This document shows, piece by piece, positions 16,999 to 26,418 of a DNA stretch of 40,354 bases. Each line of letters starts with the position of its first letter. The first letter of the stretch is position 1. The position numbers were made by a program, and so were the translations under genes. The notes beneath the pieces were generated by a model. The model was given only the letters and a program-made list of their open reading frames with translations, did no database searches and was not told the origin of the DNA. Source of the stretch: Chloroflexota bacterium (GTDB lineage: Bacteria > Chloroflexota > Limnocylindria > P2-11E); assembly GCA_005889075.1 (NCBI GenBank), contig VBDQ01000081.1:1-40354 (forward strand), written 5' to 3'.

Positions 16999-18984
16999 CT
17001 AGTGGTATCCCGCGACCGCGGCACGGCCGATCGGGATCTCGGGCGGCGGTGCAGGCTTCGGCGTGCGCAGCGCGCCGAGGCGGTTGATCTGCCAGCAGGG
17101 CACCGGCTCGGCGCGTCCTTTGACCAGCACCGCACCGAGGTCGACGACTTCGACGTCGTCGCCGAGCTCACCGAGGGTCTCGCCGGAACAGGCCACCTGG
17201 TCGCGCCGCGCGATGTCGCTCGAGGTGAGGCGCGACGCGACGTTGGCGGTGTCGCCGATGACCGTGTACTCCATGCGACCTTTCGCCCCGAGAAAGCCCG
17301 CGACCACCCCACCGGTGTTGATGCCGAAGCCGAACGAGATGTCGGGGCCGCCGCCCTTCTCACGCTCGGCGACGATCCAGCGCTGCATCTCGAGCGCGCA
17401 CTGGACCGCCTTGCGGGCCTGGTCCTTCAGCTCGAGCGGCGCACCCCAGAGCACCATGATGTTGTCGCCGTTGTATTTGTTCACGGTGCCCTCGTAACGG
17501 TTCACGATGTCCACCATACCGTCGAAGTATCGGTTCAGGTGATGGAGCAGCGTCGAGGGCATCATGCCCTCCGACATCGTGGTGAAGCCGCGAATGTCGC
17601 CGAAGAGAACGGTCACCCGCTTTTCCTCGCCACCGAGCGCGAGCTTGCCGGCTTCTTCCCGGTCCATGATCGTGCGCGCGACGGCGGGCGTGACGAAGCG
17701 TCCGAACGTGTTGCGCGTGCGCGCCAGCGCGACCTGCTCCTCGATCTGCAGATACCCGAGGAAGACCACCCACCAGAACCCCGCCGGGAGCACGTACGCG
17801 ATCGAGGGAACCTCGACCGGACCACTGCCGACGGTGCCGGCGGTCTGGAACGAGAACACGACGTACGCACCGACGACGTACGCGGTGAGGAGGCCAAGGG
17901 CGCCGAGGAACCCCCAGAGGCGCCAGCGCAGGACGAGCAGCATGCCGGCAAGGCTGACGATCAAGAGGACCGCGAGCGTTGTGTAGAAGCTCTGCTTCAG
18001 CACCGGGTAGCGGTTCGTGAAGATCGACTGCGCCGCGTTGGCCCAGATCTCGACGCCGAACATCTTGTGCCCGCTCGAGTTCGGCACCGGGTAGTCGTCC
18101 GGGACCGCCGACAGCGAGTGCGCGCCGATGAGGACGGCGTGTCCGACGATCAGGCTGCGCGGGGTCGTGCCGTTGACGATGTCCTTCATCGACACGACGC
18201 AGAACTCGGGACGGTCGGACGCCTTACAGGGATAACTCGGATCGTTGTACGTGACCGGCGCGGGCTCGGCCGCGTAATAGACCGACATTCCGCCGCGCCG
18301 GTCGAGCGGCATCGTCCGATCACCGAGCGGCGCGGGAACGACGAGCAGGTCGCCCTCGCGGCGCGCGCTCGCTAGATCGGCGCCGAGCTTCTTCGCAGCG
18401 GTGAGCAGCGGGAGCGACCAGTAGGTCGTACCGTCCTCGCCCTGGATCCGCAGCTGCGCGTCACGCACGCGTCCGTCGGGATCGGGATTGATGTTCACGG
18501 CGCCGAGACCGGCGGCGGCGTCGCGAAGGATCGGGATCGGCAGCTCGAGGTTCGCGTACGTCGTGGTGTGATCGCCAAGGTCTCCGTCGCCCGCGCCTTG
18601 CATCGCGAGTACAACGTTGCCCGCGTCTTTGATGGCGGCGGCGAAGGCGCGATCCTCATCGGGGTTCGCCGACGGGTCATAGAAGCCGACGTCGAACGCG
18701 ATGACGCTCGGCTGCATCGCCTTGAGCGCGCGCAGGAGGTCGGTATACGCCTGTCGGGGCAGCGGATAGCGGCCGTACTGCGAGATCGTGGGGTCGTCGA
18801 TCGCCACGATCGTGATCTGGTTGCGGACCTCGGCCGGCGAGATGGTTATCGCACGGTCGTAGACCACCGACTGCAGCGTCGTATCGAGCACCTCGCCGGC
18901 GAGGAGCGCCGCGCCGATCAGGACCGCGATAGAGGTCAGGAACGCGACCACGGCGAGTTGGCGCGTGTGCCGCTTGGTGAACAG
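16999..18984 (-). CDS. CHASE2-domain class III adenylate/guanylate cyclase
   Basis: A membrane receptor cyclase. After a basic N-terminus (FTKRHTRQ) and a membrane helix, an extracellular CHASE2 domain (about residues 45-350) shows ITIVAIDDPTISQYGRYPLPR and IAFDVGFYD. Three membrane helices follow (about 345-430), then the cyclase domain (450-625) with VTVLFGDIRGFTTMSE and YNGDNIMVLWGAP (metal aspartates), the lysine in TVNKYNGDN and EYTVIGDTANVASRL. The Lys and Asp/Thr pattern favours ATP, so cAMP is the likely product. I prefer the CTG start at 18984 over GTG 18951 because AAAGGAGG lies seven bases before it and the basic residues before the helix fit the topology. Confidence 0.93.
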   Translation of the reverse strand: MFTKRHTRQLAVVAFLTSIAVLIGAALLAGEVLDTTLQSVVYDRAITISPAEVRNQITIVAIDDPTISQYGRYPLPRQAYTDLLRALKAMQPSVIAFDVGFYDPSANPDEDRAFAAAIKDAGNVVLAMQGAGDGDLGDHTTTYANLELPIPILRDAAAGLGAVNINPDPDGRVRDAQLRIQGEDGTTYWSLPLLTAAKKLGADLASARREGDLLVVPAPLGDRTMPLDRRGGMSVYYAAEPAPVTYNDPSYPCKASDRPEFCVVSMKDIVNGTTPRSLIVGHAVLIGAHSLSAVPDDYPVPNSSGHKMFGVEIWANAAQSIFTNRYPVLKQSFYTTLAVLLIVSLAGMLLVLRWRLWGFLGALGLLTAYVVGAYVVFSFQTAGTVGSGPVEVPSIAYVLPAGFWWVVFLGYLQIEEQVALARTRNTFGRFVTPAVARTIMDREEAGKLALGGEEKRVTVLFGDIRGFTTMSEGMMPSTLLHHLNRYFDGMVDIVNRYEGTVNKYNGDNIMVLWGAPLELKDQARKAVQCALEMQRWIVAEREKGGGPDISFGFGINTGGVVAGFLGAKGRMEYTVIGDTANVASRLTSSDIARRDQVACSGETLGELGDDVEVVDLGAVLVKGRAEPVPCWQINRLGALRTPKPAPPPEIPIGRAAVAGYH

Positions 18985-18991
18985 CTACGCG

Positions 18992-18997
18992 CCTCCT
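18992..18997 (-). promoter_or_regulatory. Ribosome binding site pointing to a CTG start for the cyclase
   Basis: On the minus strand AAAGGAGG is followed by seven bases and then CTG-TTC-ACC-AAG. The next possible start, GTG at 18951, is 33 bases further on with no comparable ribosome site. Confidence 0.6.
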
Positions 18998-19013
18998 TTG
19001 GGGCGGGTCGGCG

Positions 19014-20096
19014 TCAGATTATGCGGTCGGTCGCTCGGCGGAGCACCCCCTGTAGTACGGAAATCGCACGGACATAGTCCCCGAGAGGTAGTCGTTCGAT
19101 CGGGGTGTGGTCGTAACGGCTGTCGCCGGGACCGTAGGCAACCATCGGACAGCGCCAGGACGGCGCGAGCAGGTTCATGTCGCTCGTTCCGCTCTTCTCC
19201 TTGAAGGCTGCTTGACCACCTTCATCGGCGATCGCGCGGGCGAACGCTCGCGCGAGCGGTGTCGTTCGCGACGTGCGCACGGGCTGCTCCGCTGCGTCGA
19301 CGGTGATGTCGAGCACCGATCGCTCGCGTCCGGCGACGCCGGCGCGCACGAGCGTGAGAGCCTGCTCGGTGACGTCACGGTGGTCGATGCCCGGCGGGAG
19401 GCGATAGCCGACGCGCAGCTCGGCGCGCTCGGCAAGGCCATCCGGATCTTTGGTGCTCACCGCCTCGAGCCTGCAGTCGAGGCGGTCGAACGCCCGCGAG
19501 CTGGTCGCATGCCCGGCCGCGGCGACGCGAAGGCGCTCCCACAACGCGAGGCCCTCTTCCGCGACCGTGGGTCCGGGAGCGGCGCCATGACGCGCGTCGC
19601 GCGTCAACGCGATGCGAAGCACGAGACGGCCCTTGTACGCGACGGTGATCGCGTCCCATCCCGAGGGCTCGCCGATGACGCACCAATAAGGAGCGGCGAG
19701 GGTCGCGCGATAGCGCGCGCCCGCGCTGGTGGGCGATTCCTCCTCGACGGCGCCGACGACGATGACGCGGACGCCGTCGACGACCTTTGTCGCCGCGGCC
19801 ACGAACGCGGCGAGCGGTCCCTTCGCGTCGACGGCGCCCCGACCAATGAGCTCGTCGCCCTCGATGCGCACCGGGATCTCGCCCGGCACGGTGTCGATAT
19901 GACCGAGAAGCACGACCTCTTTCGGACCGGCGCCGATCTCCCCGACAGCATTGCCCGCGTCGTCGACGCTCGCACGGAAGCCACGCTCGCTCATGCGCGC
20001 GACGAGCCACTCGACGGCTTCGCCTTCGCGGCGTGACGTGCTCGGGATCTCGACGAGGCCGCGGAGGAGGGCGAGGTCCTCGGGGCTCGGCCTCAC
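19014..20096 (-). CDS. lysK: LysW-lysine/ornithine hydrolase LysK (M20 peptidase family)
   Basis: Releases lysine (or ornithine) from the carrier protein LysW in the last pathway step. The protein shows the M20 metal-ligand motifs [44 protein letters not shown] and the distal [14 protein letters not shown] and DHTPIE. Its 360 residues match LysK rather than the longer DapE. It starts GTG, four bases after the lysZ stop, and is the last gene of the lys cluster; the cyclase gene follows 29 bp later on the same strand. Whether it acts on lysine, ornithine or both cannot be read from the sequence alone. Confidence 0.92.
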   Translation of the reverse strand: MRPSPEDLALLRGLVEIPSTSRREGEAVEWLVARMSERGFRASVDDAGNAVGEIGAGPKEVVLLGHIDTVPGEIPVRIEGDELIGRGAVDAKGPLAAFVAAATKVVDGVRVIVVGAVEEESPTSAGARYRATLAAPYWCVIGEPSGWDAITVAYKGRLVLRIALTRDARHGAAPGPTVAEEGLALWERLRVAAAGHATSSRAFDRLDCRLEAVSTKDPDGLAERAELRVGYRLPPGIDHRDVTEQALTLVRAGVAGRERSVLDITVDAAEQPVRTSRTTPLARAFARAIADEGGQAAFKEKSGTSDMNLLAPSWRCPMVAYGPGDSRYDHTPIERLPLGDYVRAISVLQGVLRRATDRII

Positions 20097-20100
20097 GCGC

Positions 20101-20880
20101 TCAAGAGCGGATGACGGTCCGCACGGTCGGCACGCCGCTCGGGGAACGGATCACCACTTCGTCCACGCCGCCTTCGAGCGCTTCTCGGGCGGCGAGGATC
20201 TTCACCTTCATCCGTCCTTGCGCGAGAGCTTCCGCTTCACCGAGCGTCGTCTCGGCCACGAGCGAGGTTGGATCCTTCGGATCGCGCAGCAGACCCGGCA
20301 CGCTCGTGAGGATGATGAGCGCGTCGGCGTCGATGGCGACCGCGATCGCTGCCGCGACACGATCGCCGTCGACGTTGAGCGCCTCGTTCTCGGTCGAGAG
20401 GGCGAGCGGTGCGACGACTGGGACGCGTCCCGGTCCGATGAACTGCGTGAGCAGCGGCAGGTTCACCGCCTCGACCTTGCCGGTGTAGTCGTCGCGTAGC
20501 AGCAGCGTCTTGCCGTCCTTCACCGCGCGCACGTCCTTCTTTCTCGCAACGAGCAGCCGCCCGGAGATCCCCGAGAGCGCTACCGCGTCGACGCCCCGCT
20601 GCTGCAGCTTCTCGACGTAAAGGAAATTCTCGACCCCGAGCGCGGCCATGGCGAAGATCTCGAGCGTCCGGCGATCGGTGCGCCGGCTCGGATGCCCCGT
20701 GGGCGAGACGATGGTCTCCTGCGGATGGTCGAGCGCCACGGCCAAACGGTCTGTCTCGGCCGAAGCCCCGTGTACGAGCACGATCTCGTCGGCGCGCGCG
20801 ACCTCCGCGACGAGGTCGGCGACCGCGTCGCGGTCGACGCCCGCGCTGCCGCCCGCCTTGATGACCGCGCGAAGCGTCAT
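20101..20880 (-). CDS. lysZ: [LysW]-aminoadipate/glutamate kinase LysZ
   Basis: Amino acid kinase-family protein of 259 residues that phosphorylates the side carboxylate of LysW-bound aminoadipate or glutamate. Motifs seen: IKAGGSA at the N-terminus, [52 protein letters not shown] and [22 protein letters not shown], the C-terminal ATP-site signature. It resembles ArgB but lacks the arginine-feedback N-terminal extension. It lies between lysY and lysK. A GC-hairpin element occupies the short gap to the upstream lysY stop. Confidence 0.93.
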   Translation of the reverse strand: MTLRAVIKAGGSAGVDRDAVADLVAEVARADEIVLVHGASAETDRLAVALDHPQETIVSPTGHPSRRTDRRTLEIFAMAALGVENFLYVEKLQQRGVDAVALSGISGRLLVARKKDVRAVKDGKTLLLRDDYTGKVEAVNLPLLTQFIGPGRVPVVAPLALSTENEALNVDGDRVAAAIAVAIDADALIILTSVPGLLRDPKDPTSLVAETTLGEAEALAQGRMKVKILAAREALEGGVDEVVIRSPSGVPTVRTVIRS

Positions 20881-20885
20881 CGAGC

Positions 20886-20916
20886 TTGGGGGGCTCTGCC
20901 CCCCAGCCCCCTCATG
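20886..20916. repeat. GC-hairpin element, copy A (lysY-lysZ junction)
   Basis: The plus strand shows a perfect stem GGGGGGC-TCT-GCCCCCC followed by AGCCCCCTCATG. It closely resembles the elements at 22980 and 24229: a G-rich stem with a three-base loop and a trailing C-tract ending near ATG. It contains the lysY stop codon. The copies may be a dispersed repeat or recurring attenuator-like hairpins. Confidence 0.6.
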
Positions 20917-21942
20917 GATGTAGCCCCACGAATTGCAGACCCGCTTCCTCGGGATAGCCGCAGGCGACGTTCATCGCCTGGATGCCGTTCCCCGCGGCGC
21001 CCTTCACGAGGTTGTCGATCGCGCAGAGGGTCACGACGCGGTCGCCGCGCACGTCGAGCGCGAACCCGACGTCGGCGAAGTTCGTGCCCGCGAGGAGCTT
21101 CGGCTCGGGGTACCGGTAGATGCCGCTGCGCTCCTTCACGATCCGCACGAAGGGCTCAATTCCATAGGCCTCGCGATAGATCTTCCAGAGCGTCTTCTCG
21201 TCGAGGCTCGCCTTCGTGTAGGTGTGCGCCGTCGCGAGGACCCCACGGACGAGCTCGACCGACGTCACAGACAGGTCCACGGTGACGGCGTCGCCGCCGA
21301 GCCGCAACTCCTGCTCGATCTCGGCGGTATGCCGGTGACCGACCGGGCGGTATGACCGCACCACGCCGGAACGTTCGGGATGGTGGCTGTCATCGCTCGG
21401 CTCGCGACCGCCCTCACTCGAGCCGACCTTGCATTCGATGACGACCGGACGCCGGCGATCGACGACGTCCGCGCGGAAGAGCGGCAGCAGCGCGAGGATC
21501 GACGCGGTCGCGTTGCAGCCCGCGCCGGTGATCCGTGTGGCGCCCTTGATCTCCCGCCGGTGAAGCTCCGGGATGCCATAGACGAAGCGATCGAGGCGGT
21601 CCGGACGAGGATGCGGCGAGCCGTACCAGCGGTCGTAGTCGGCGGCGTCCCGCAGACGGTGGTCGCTCGACAGATCGATGAGGACGCTGGCCCGATCCTC
21701 GAACTCGTGCGCTCGATGGGAGCCGTTTGGCAGGGAAAGGAAGAGCACGTCGCAGCGGCTCACGTCCTCGTAGTGGACGAATGTGAGGCTGGTCCGCTTG
21801 CGTAGATTTGGATGCGCCGCGGTGACCGGCTTTCCCGCGAGCGATTCGCTGCCCGCGACGATGTCATCGACTTCGGGATGCGCGAGGAGCAACCGCAGGA
21901 GCTCGCCGCCGGCATACCCGGCGGCCCCGATGACGCCGACCT

Positions 21943-21946
<4 letters not shown>
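20912..21946 (-). CDS. lysY: [LysW]-aminoadipyl/glutamyl phosphate reductase LysY (ArgC family)
   Basis: NADPH-dependent reductase that converts the LysW-bound acyl phosphate to the semialdehyde. It begins [26 protein letters not shown] and has the active-site cysteine in [15 protein letters not shown], then [28 protein letters not shown] and the C-terminal [19 protein letters not shown]. The true start is GTG at 21946, overlapping the lysX TGA by four bases (GTGA). The track ORF to 22600 is an artefact of reading lysX in another frame. Length 344 is normal. Confidence 0.95.
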
Positions 21947-22814
<868 letters not shown>

Positions 22815-22815
<1 letters not shown>

Positions 22816-23021
22816 CACTCGCCCCAATCCTCTTCGGCTTCAGGCGCGAGCGCGAGGGCGAGCGGCCGCGTCTCCTTCACCTCGAGCTCCGCGCCGCAGT
22901 CCGGGCACGAGACGATCTCGCCCTTCACCGCGTCGGAGCCGACGGTCACCTCGGCATCGCATTCAGGGCACTTCGGCGATTGAGGGGGCGTTGCCCCCTC
23001 AGACCCCCTGCTCTCACGCAT
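22815..23021 (-). CDS. lysW: Amino-group carrier protein LysW
   Basis: Small acidic zinc protein to which the substrate is attached during lysine/ornithine synthesis. It has two zinc knuckle pairs, CPEC and CPDC, and the diagnostic C-terminus EDWGE, whose last glutamate carries the substrate. At 68 residues it is longer than usual (about 54): the extra N-terminal stretch ([16 protein letters not shown]) is encoded by GC-hairpin element B. No other NTG start exists between the element and the first cysteine pair, so ATG 23021 is the best start, though no clear ribosome site precedes it. The C-terminal part before EDWGE is also alanine-rich. Confidence 0.95.
22980..23010. repeat. GC-hairpin element, copy B (inside the lysW 5' coding region)
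   Basis: Plus strand TTGAGGGGGC-GTT-GCCCCCTCAGACCCCCTG. The stem pairs perfectly over at least eight bases. The element is in frame with lysW and forms its atypical N-terminal tail. It matches copy C at 24229 read on the opposite strand. Confidence 0.65.
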
Positions 23022-23030
23022 CGCAAAAGC

Positions 23031-24164
23031 CTAGCGGCTGGCGTTCGGCAGAGTCATCCTCGGGGCGACCGCGCGGTACGTCCTCGATCGGCCACCGCCT
23101 TCGACCCTCAGCACTCCTTGCGTGACCAATCTCTTGAGATCGGCCGCAGCCGTCGGCTGCGCGACGCGGCATTCCTCGGCGGCGCTGCGGCTTGTCCAAA
23201 TTGTTCCGCTCTCCGCCTCACGAGCGAGCAATGAGCGACGTGCTGCCGCATCCACGACTGTTGGACCGAGCGGTAGCTCTGCTTGCGTCGGCCGCTGGCC
23301 GAGTACTTGTGCATCGCGCTCATCGAGAGGAGTTCTGTTCTCGAGTCGGATGCTTGCCGCGAGCCAACGGTATGCCCAGTCCTCGGCGAGCCGCGGCGTC
23401 TCGGCGAACATCCACATAACCATGGGATGCGCGACCTGGATCGCCGCGAGCACATTCAGTACCCAGCCCGCTCTACGCTTGCCGTGCTCAGCAATCTTGA
23501 GGACATCGCTGAGACGACCTTCGATGACGACGGCCGCATGCGGCGCCTTTCCCAAGTCTGCGAGCGCCAGCATGAGTTGCCCGCTGATTGCGGCGGTCGC
23601 GAGATCTGCCGGGGTCTTGCGCTCGACGACCGCGCGGATCTCGTCGTCGCGCACGACGGCGTAGTCGCCAACCGGGAGTGCTCGTCGAGCAATCGTCGCG
23701 TCGTAAGTGCGGAACTGCCAGGGATACCTCTCGGCGACATCTGCGACGATCTCGATCGGTCGCTCGAGTCCGCGTGCCTCAGGGACACGAATCCCAGGAC
23801 GCGCCGCGCGCACGGAAGTCTGTGAACGCCAAAAGATGAGGGTCTTGCCCGCACGGTCTTTGGTCCAGACGAAGATCGAGCGTCTGCCGCGCGGTCGCCG
23901 GAGGGTCAGGTGCAAGCCGGTCCCGACCCGCCAAGCGGCTTCGACCGGAACCTCCTGGATGATTTCGGCGCCCTCCGGCCAGGCATCGAGCTGATAACAG
24001 AACACGTCCTTGCTTCGCGGCCATGACTCGATCGCAGCGAGGAAGATGCGACCCTCCCCAGGTATCGGTATCCGGAGAACGAATGGGAAGCGTTTGGACC
24101 CGGGATTCGTCCCTATCCAGAACGTCGCCACAGACTCGGTGTGGTTCGGCCTTACTGGTGTCAT
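23031..24164 (-). CDS. ERCC4-type nuclease domain protein with C-terminal winged helix
   Basis: The N-terminal 150 residues are of unknown type, with several aromatic strands. The middle (about 170-270) looks like an XPF/ERCC4 nuclease core: IEIVADVAERYP, ALPVGDYAVVRDDEIRAVVERKTPADLATA, with GDY and ERK-x3-D in the expected order. The C-terminal 60 residues look like a helix-turn-helix (SRSAAEECRVAQPTAAADLKRLVTQGVLRVEG). The family cuts branched or damaged DNA, or in small relatives acts with phage or mobile DNA; the role here is open. I prefer ATG 24164; GTG 24224 is possible. Inverted copies of a GC-hairpin element lie at both ends of the gene, suggesting later insertion next to the lys cluster. 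Confidence 0.75.
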   Translation of the reverse strand: MTPVRPNHTESVATFWIGTNPGSKRFPFVLRIPIPGEGRIFLAAIESWPRSKDVFCYQLDAWPEGAEIIQEVPVEAAWRVGTGLHLTLRRPRGRRSIFVWTKDRAGKTLIFWRSQTSVRAARPGIRVPEARGLERPIEIVADVAERYPWQFRTYDATIARRALPVGDYAVVRDDEIRAVVERKTPADLATAAISGQLMLALADLGKAPHAAVVIEGRLSDVLKIAEHGKRRAGWVLNVLAAIQVAHPMVMWMFAETPRLAEDWAYRWLAASIRLENRTPLDERDAQVLGQRPTQAELPLGPTVVDAAARRSLLAREAESGTIWTSRSAAEECRVAQPTAAADLKRLVTQGVLRVEGGGRSRTYRAVAPRMTLPNASR

Positions 24165-24228
24165 TACGGGACCGCGAAGGGACCGCGACCCATCGACGGC
24201 GAGGCTACGACTTTTGCGGGACACGATT

Positions 24229-24258
24229 CATGGGGTCTTGAGGGGCGAAGCCCCTCAA
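24229..24258. repeat. GC-hairpin element, copy C (inverted relative to copy B)
   Basis: Plus strand CATGGGGTCTTGAGGGGCGAAGCCCCTCAA; its reverse complement, TTGAGGGGC-TTC-GCCCCTCAAGACCCCATG, lines up with copy B over its whole length with only small differences in G/C-tract length. It lies between the GGDEF gene stop and the ERCC4-type gene and could also terminate transcription. Confidence 0.65.
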
Positions 24259-24260
24259 CG

Positions 24261-26270
24261 TTAGTCGACGCTGGCGGCGGCGGTCGCTCGCGTCCGTGCG
24301 CGCGCCTTGTCCTCGTACATGCGGGCGTCCGCGGCGTTGATGAGCGCGTCCGCGTCCCGACCGTCCTGGGGGAACCAGGAGATTCCAAACGAGACGCGCG
24401 GCAGCGGGTTGGCGCGCCCGGCCCAGAGGTAATGCTCCTCGCGCAGCCGCGCCGAGATCCGGCCCACGAGCGCCTGCGCCGGGAGCGCCGCGGTCCGCGG
24501 CAGGAGGATCACGAATTCGTCCCCGCCGAATCGCGCCACAAGGTCTTCGGTGCGGGCGGTCTGGCGCATTGTTCGCGCCACGCTCCGCAGCACCTCGTTG
24601 CCGACGAGATGGCCTGCCGTGTCGTTCACGGCCTTGAGACCGTCCATGTCGCAGAGGACCACCGCGAAGATGTCGCCGTGGCGGGCCGCCTCGGCGATCT
24701 CGATGTCGAGGCGTTCGAGAAGGCTGCGGCGGTTGAGCACGCCGGTGAGGTCATCGTCGCGCGCCAGCCGTCGCGTCTCGGCCAGAAGATCGGCGTTCGC
24801 GATCGCGATCGCAGCCTGTGCCGTGTAGAGCCGCACGAGCCTGCAGGTCTCCTCGGTGAAGACGCGCGGCCGCCGCGCGTACGCGGTGAGCGTGCCGACG
24901 ACCTCGCCATGCGCGATGAGGGGCGCGGCGATGGCCGAGGCGATGAGGCTGTGCAGCGCCGGGTTGCTGTCGGCATGGAGGCGGTAGTCGCTCGCGACGA
25001 CAAGATCGCGCGTGCGGACAGCCTCGAGCGCGACGCCACGCAGCGTCTCACCGATCGCGAGGCGGAGCCCGAGCGCCGGCGCGTTGTGCTGCGCGCGCAC
25101 GACCAGGCCGCGGCCGCGCTCGGTGAGCGCGACCATCGCGCCGTCAGTCCGCGTGAGCGCGGTCGCCTCGCGGGCGACGAGGTTCGCGAGATCCCCGAGC
25201 GAGAGCTCGCCGGCCGTCGCGAGGCCGACGTCGTAGAGCACGGCGAGCTGCTCGGCGCGCCGGCGCTCCCGTTGCACGAGGCGCCAGTTCGCGAAGAGCG
25301 CCAGGCCCGCTCGGATGGCGAGCAGCAGGACCGTTACGGCGACCGCGGCGTCGATCCAGTTGGCGAAGCGCGCCGGCACTCCGCGTATGTCGGTGTAGAC
25401 GAGGAGGAACGCGCCGGCGGCGGTCACGAGCGCCGGGAGCGCCATCCGTGAGAGTTCGATGACCGTCGAGGAGAGCGCGCTGGCCCTCCCGTCCTCGTGG
25501 TTCTCGACCCACTGCGCGCCGGCGATACCGATCGCGCCAAGGCCAACGATCCAGAGCGCGTCGAGTGGGCTGCCGGCGGCGAACGTTCCGTCCAGGTTCG
25601 CGGGAAGGAAGAGCACGAAGGCAGCCGCGTTCAGGCCAAGGCCGAAGAAGAGCGAGATGAGCGCTCCGCGCGGCTCCGGCTGCGGCGTGCCCCAGACCGC
25701 GGACAGCGCGGCAGCCGTGGCCGCGACGTAGAGCACCGGATAGAGCAACGCGACGGCTGCCGCGTGGGCGTCCCACACGACATCGCGCGCGAGCGCCGTC
25801 GCGAGGAACAAGATCACCGCGCCGAGGAGCGTGAGCACGACCGCCCCCACGTCGAGCAGCAGCGCGTAGAGCGCGAACCGTTGCCCGTGCTGCCGAAGAT
25901 GCATGAAGAGCGCAATCGTCCAAAGTGGCGCGGCGGTCATGAAGCCGACATCGCTGACCAGTGAGGGCAGCGCCGCGCCGCCGACCTCTACGAGATCCCG
26001 GGCGAGCTGCCCAGTGAGCCACGAAAGCGACCCGGCACAGAATGCCAGCCAGACCAAACGATCGCTCCCGCGGGCGGCACGCACCGCTCGCGCGGTGCCG
26101 AAGATCGCGCCGATCGCCGCGGCGGTCCAAGCGAAATCCGCGACCGCGCAGCGCGCGTACGAATCAGGGAGGAGCTGCTCGAGCCCGAACACGACCGCAG
26201 CTCCGGCGAGTGCCGCGAGATAGCGGCCGGACGAGCCGCGATCGAGCGCTGGACGCCATGAGCGAATCAC
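24261..26270 (-). CDS. Membrane diguanylate cyclase (multi-TM, GAF, GGDEF)
   Basis: A 669-residue protein. The first 345 residues carry about nine membrane helices with short loops, ending in a charged coiled region (QRERRRAEQLAVLYDVG). A GAF domain follows (about 355-500; DGAMVALTERGRGLVVRAQ, SAIAAPLIAHGEVVGTLTAY), then a complete GGDEF domain (505-660) with DDLTGVLNRRSLLERL, LCDMDGLKAVND, the active-site RFGGDEFVILL and SFGISWFPQDG. It should make c-di-GMP, opposing the HD-GYP proteins in this window. No RxxD inhibitory site is obvious before GGDEF. Start is GTG 26270; it is divergent from a glycosyltransferase with 148 bp between. Confidence 0.93.
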   Translation of the reverse strand: MIRSWRPALDRGSSGRYLAALAGAAVVFGLEQLLPDSYARCAVADFAWTAAAIGAIFGTARAVRAARGSDRLVWLAFCAGSLSWLTGQLARDLVEVGGAALPSLVSDVGFMTAAPLWTIALFMHLRQHGQRFALYALLLDVGAVVLTLLGAVILFLATALARDVVWDAHAAAVALLYPVLYVAATAAALSAVWGTPQPEPRGALISLFFGLGLNAAAFVLFLPANLDGTFAAGSPLDALWIVGLGAIGIAGAQWVENHEDGRASALSSTVIELSRMALPALVTAAGAFLLVYTDIRGVPARFANWIDAAVAVTVLLLAIRAGLALFANWRLVQRERRRAEQLAVLYDVGLATAGELSLGDLANLVAREATALTRTDGAMVALTERGRGLVVRAQHNAPALGLRLAIGETLRGVALEAVRTRDLVVASDYRLHADSNPALHSLIASAIAAPLIAHGEVVGTLTAYARRPRVFTEETCRLVRLYTAQAAIAIANADLLAETRRLARDDDLTGVLNRRSLLERLDIEIAEAARHGDIFAVVLCDMDGLKAVNDTAGHLVGNEVLRSVARTMRQTARTEDLVARFGGDEFVILLPRTAALPAQALVGRISARLREEHYLWAGRANPLPRVSFGISWFPQDGRDADALINAADARMYEDKARARTRATAAASVD

Positions 26271-26418
26271 GCGAGGAACGCTAGTGAGCGCGCCTTTTCG
26301 CAGGAATCCCGAGAACGTACCGCCGCGCGACGCGACGGGGGAAGCGAACGGGGGAACTTCCTCGCTGCGTCTCCCCCGATCGGCTGGGAGCCTGCCCCGA
26401 CTGGGCTAGCGTGACCTG

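Noticed and set aside
16503-17363. 286-aa version of the stand-alone GAF protein
   Set aside because: The first 120 residues are an out-of-frame reading of the cyclase; GTG 16994 is right after the cyclase stop.
22980-23010. Copy B hairpin as the terminator of the ERCC4-type gene
   Set aside because: It lies inside the lysW reading frame and no T-run follows, so termination there would block the lys cluster; a repeat is a better description.
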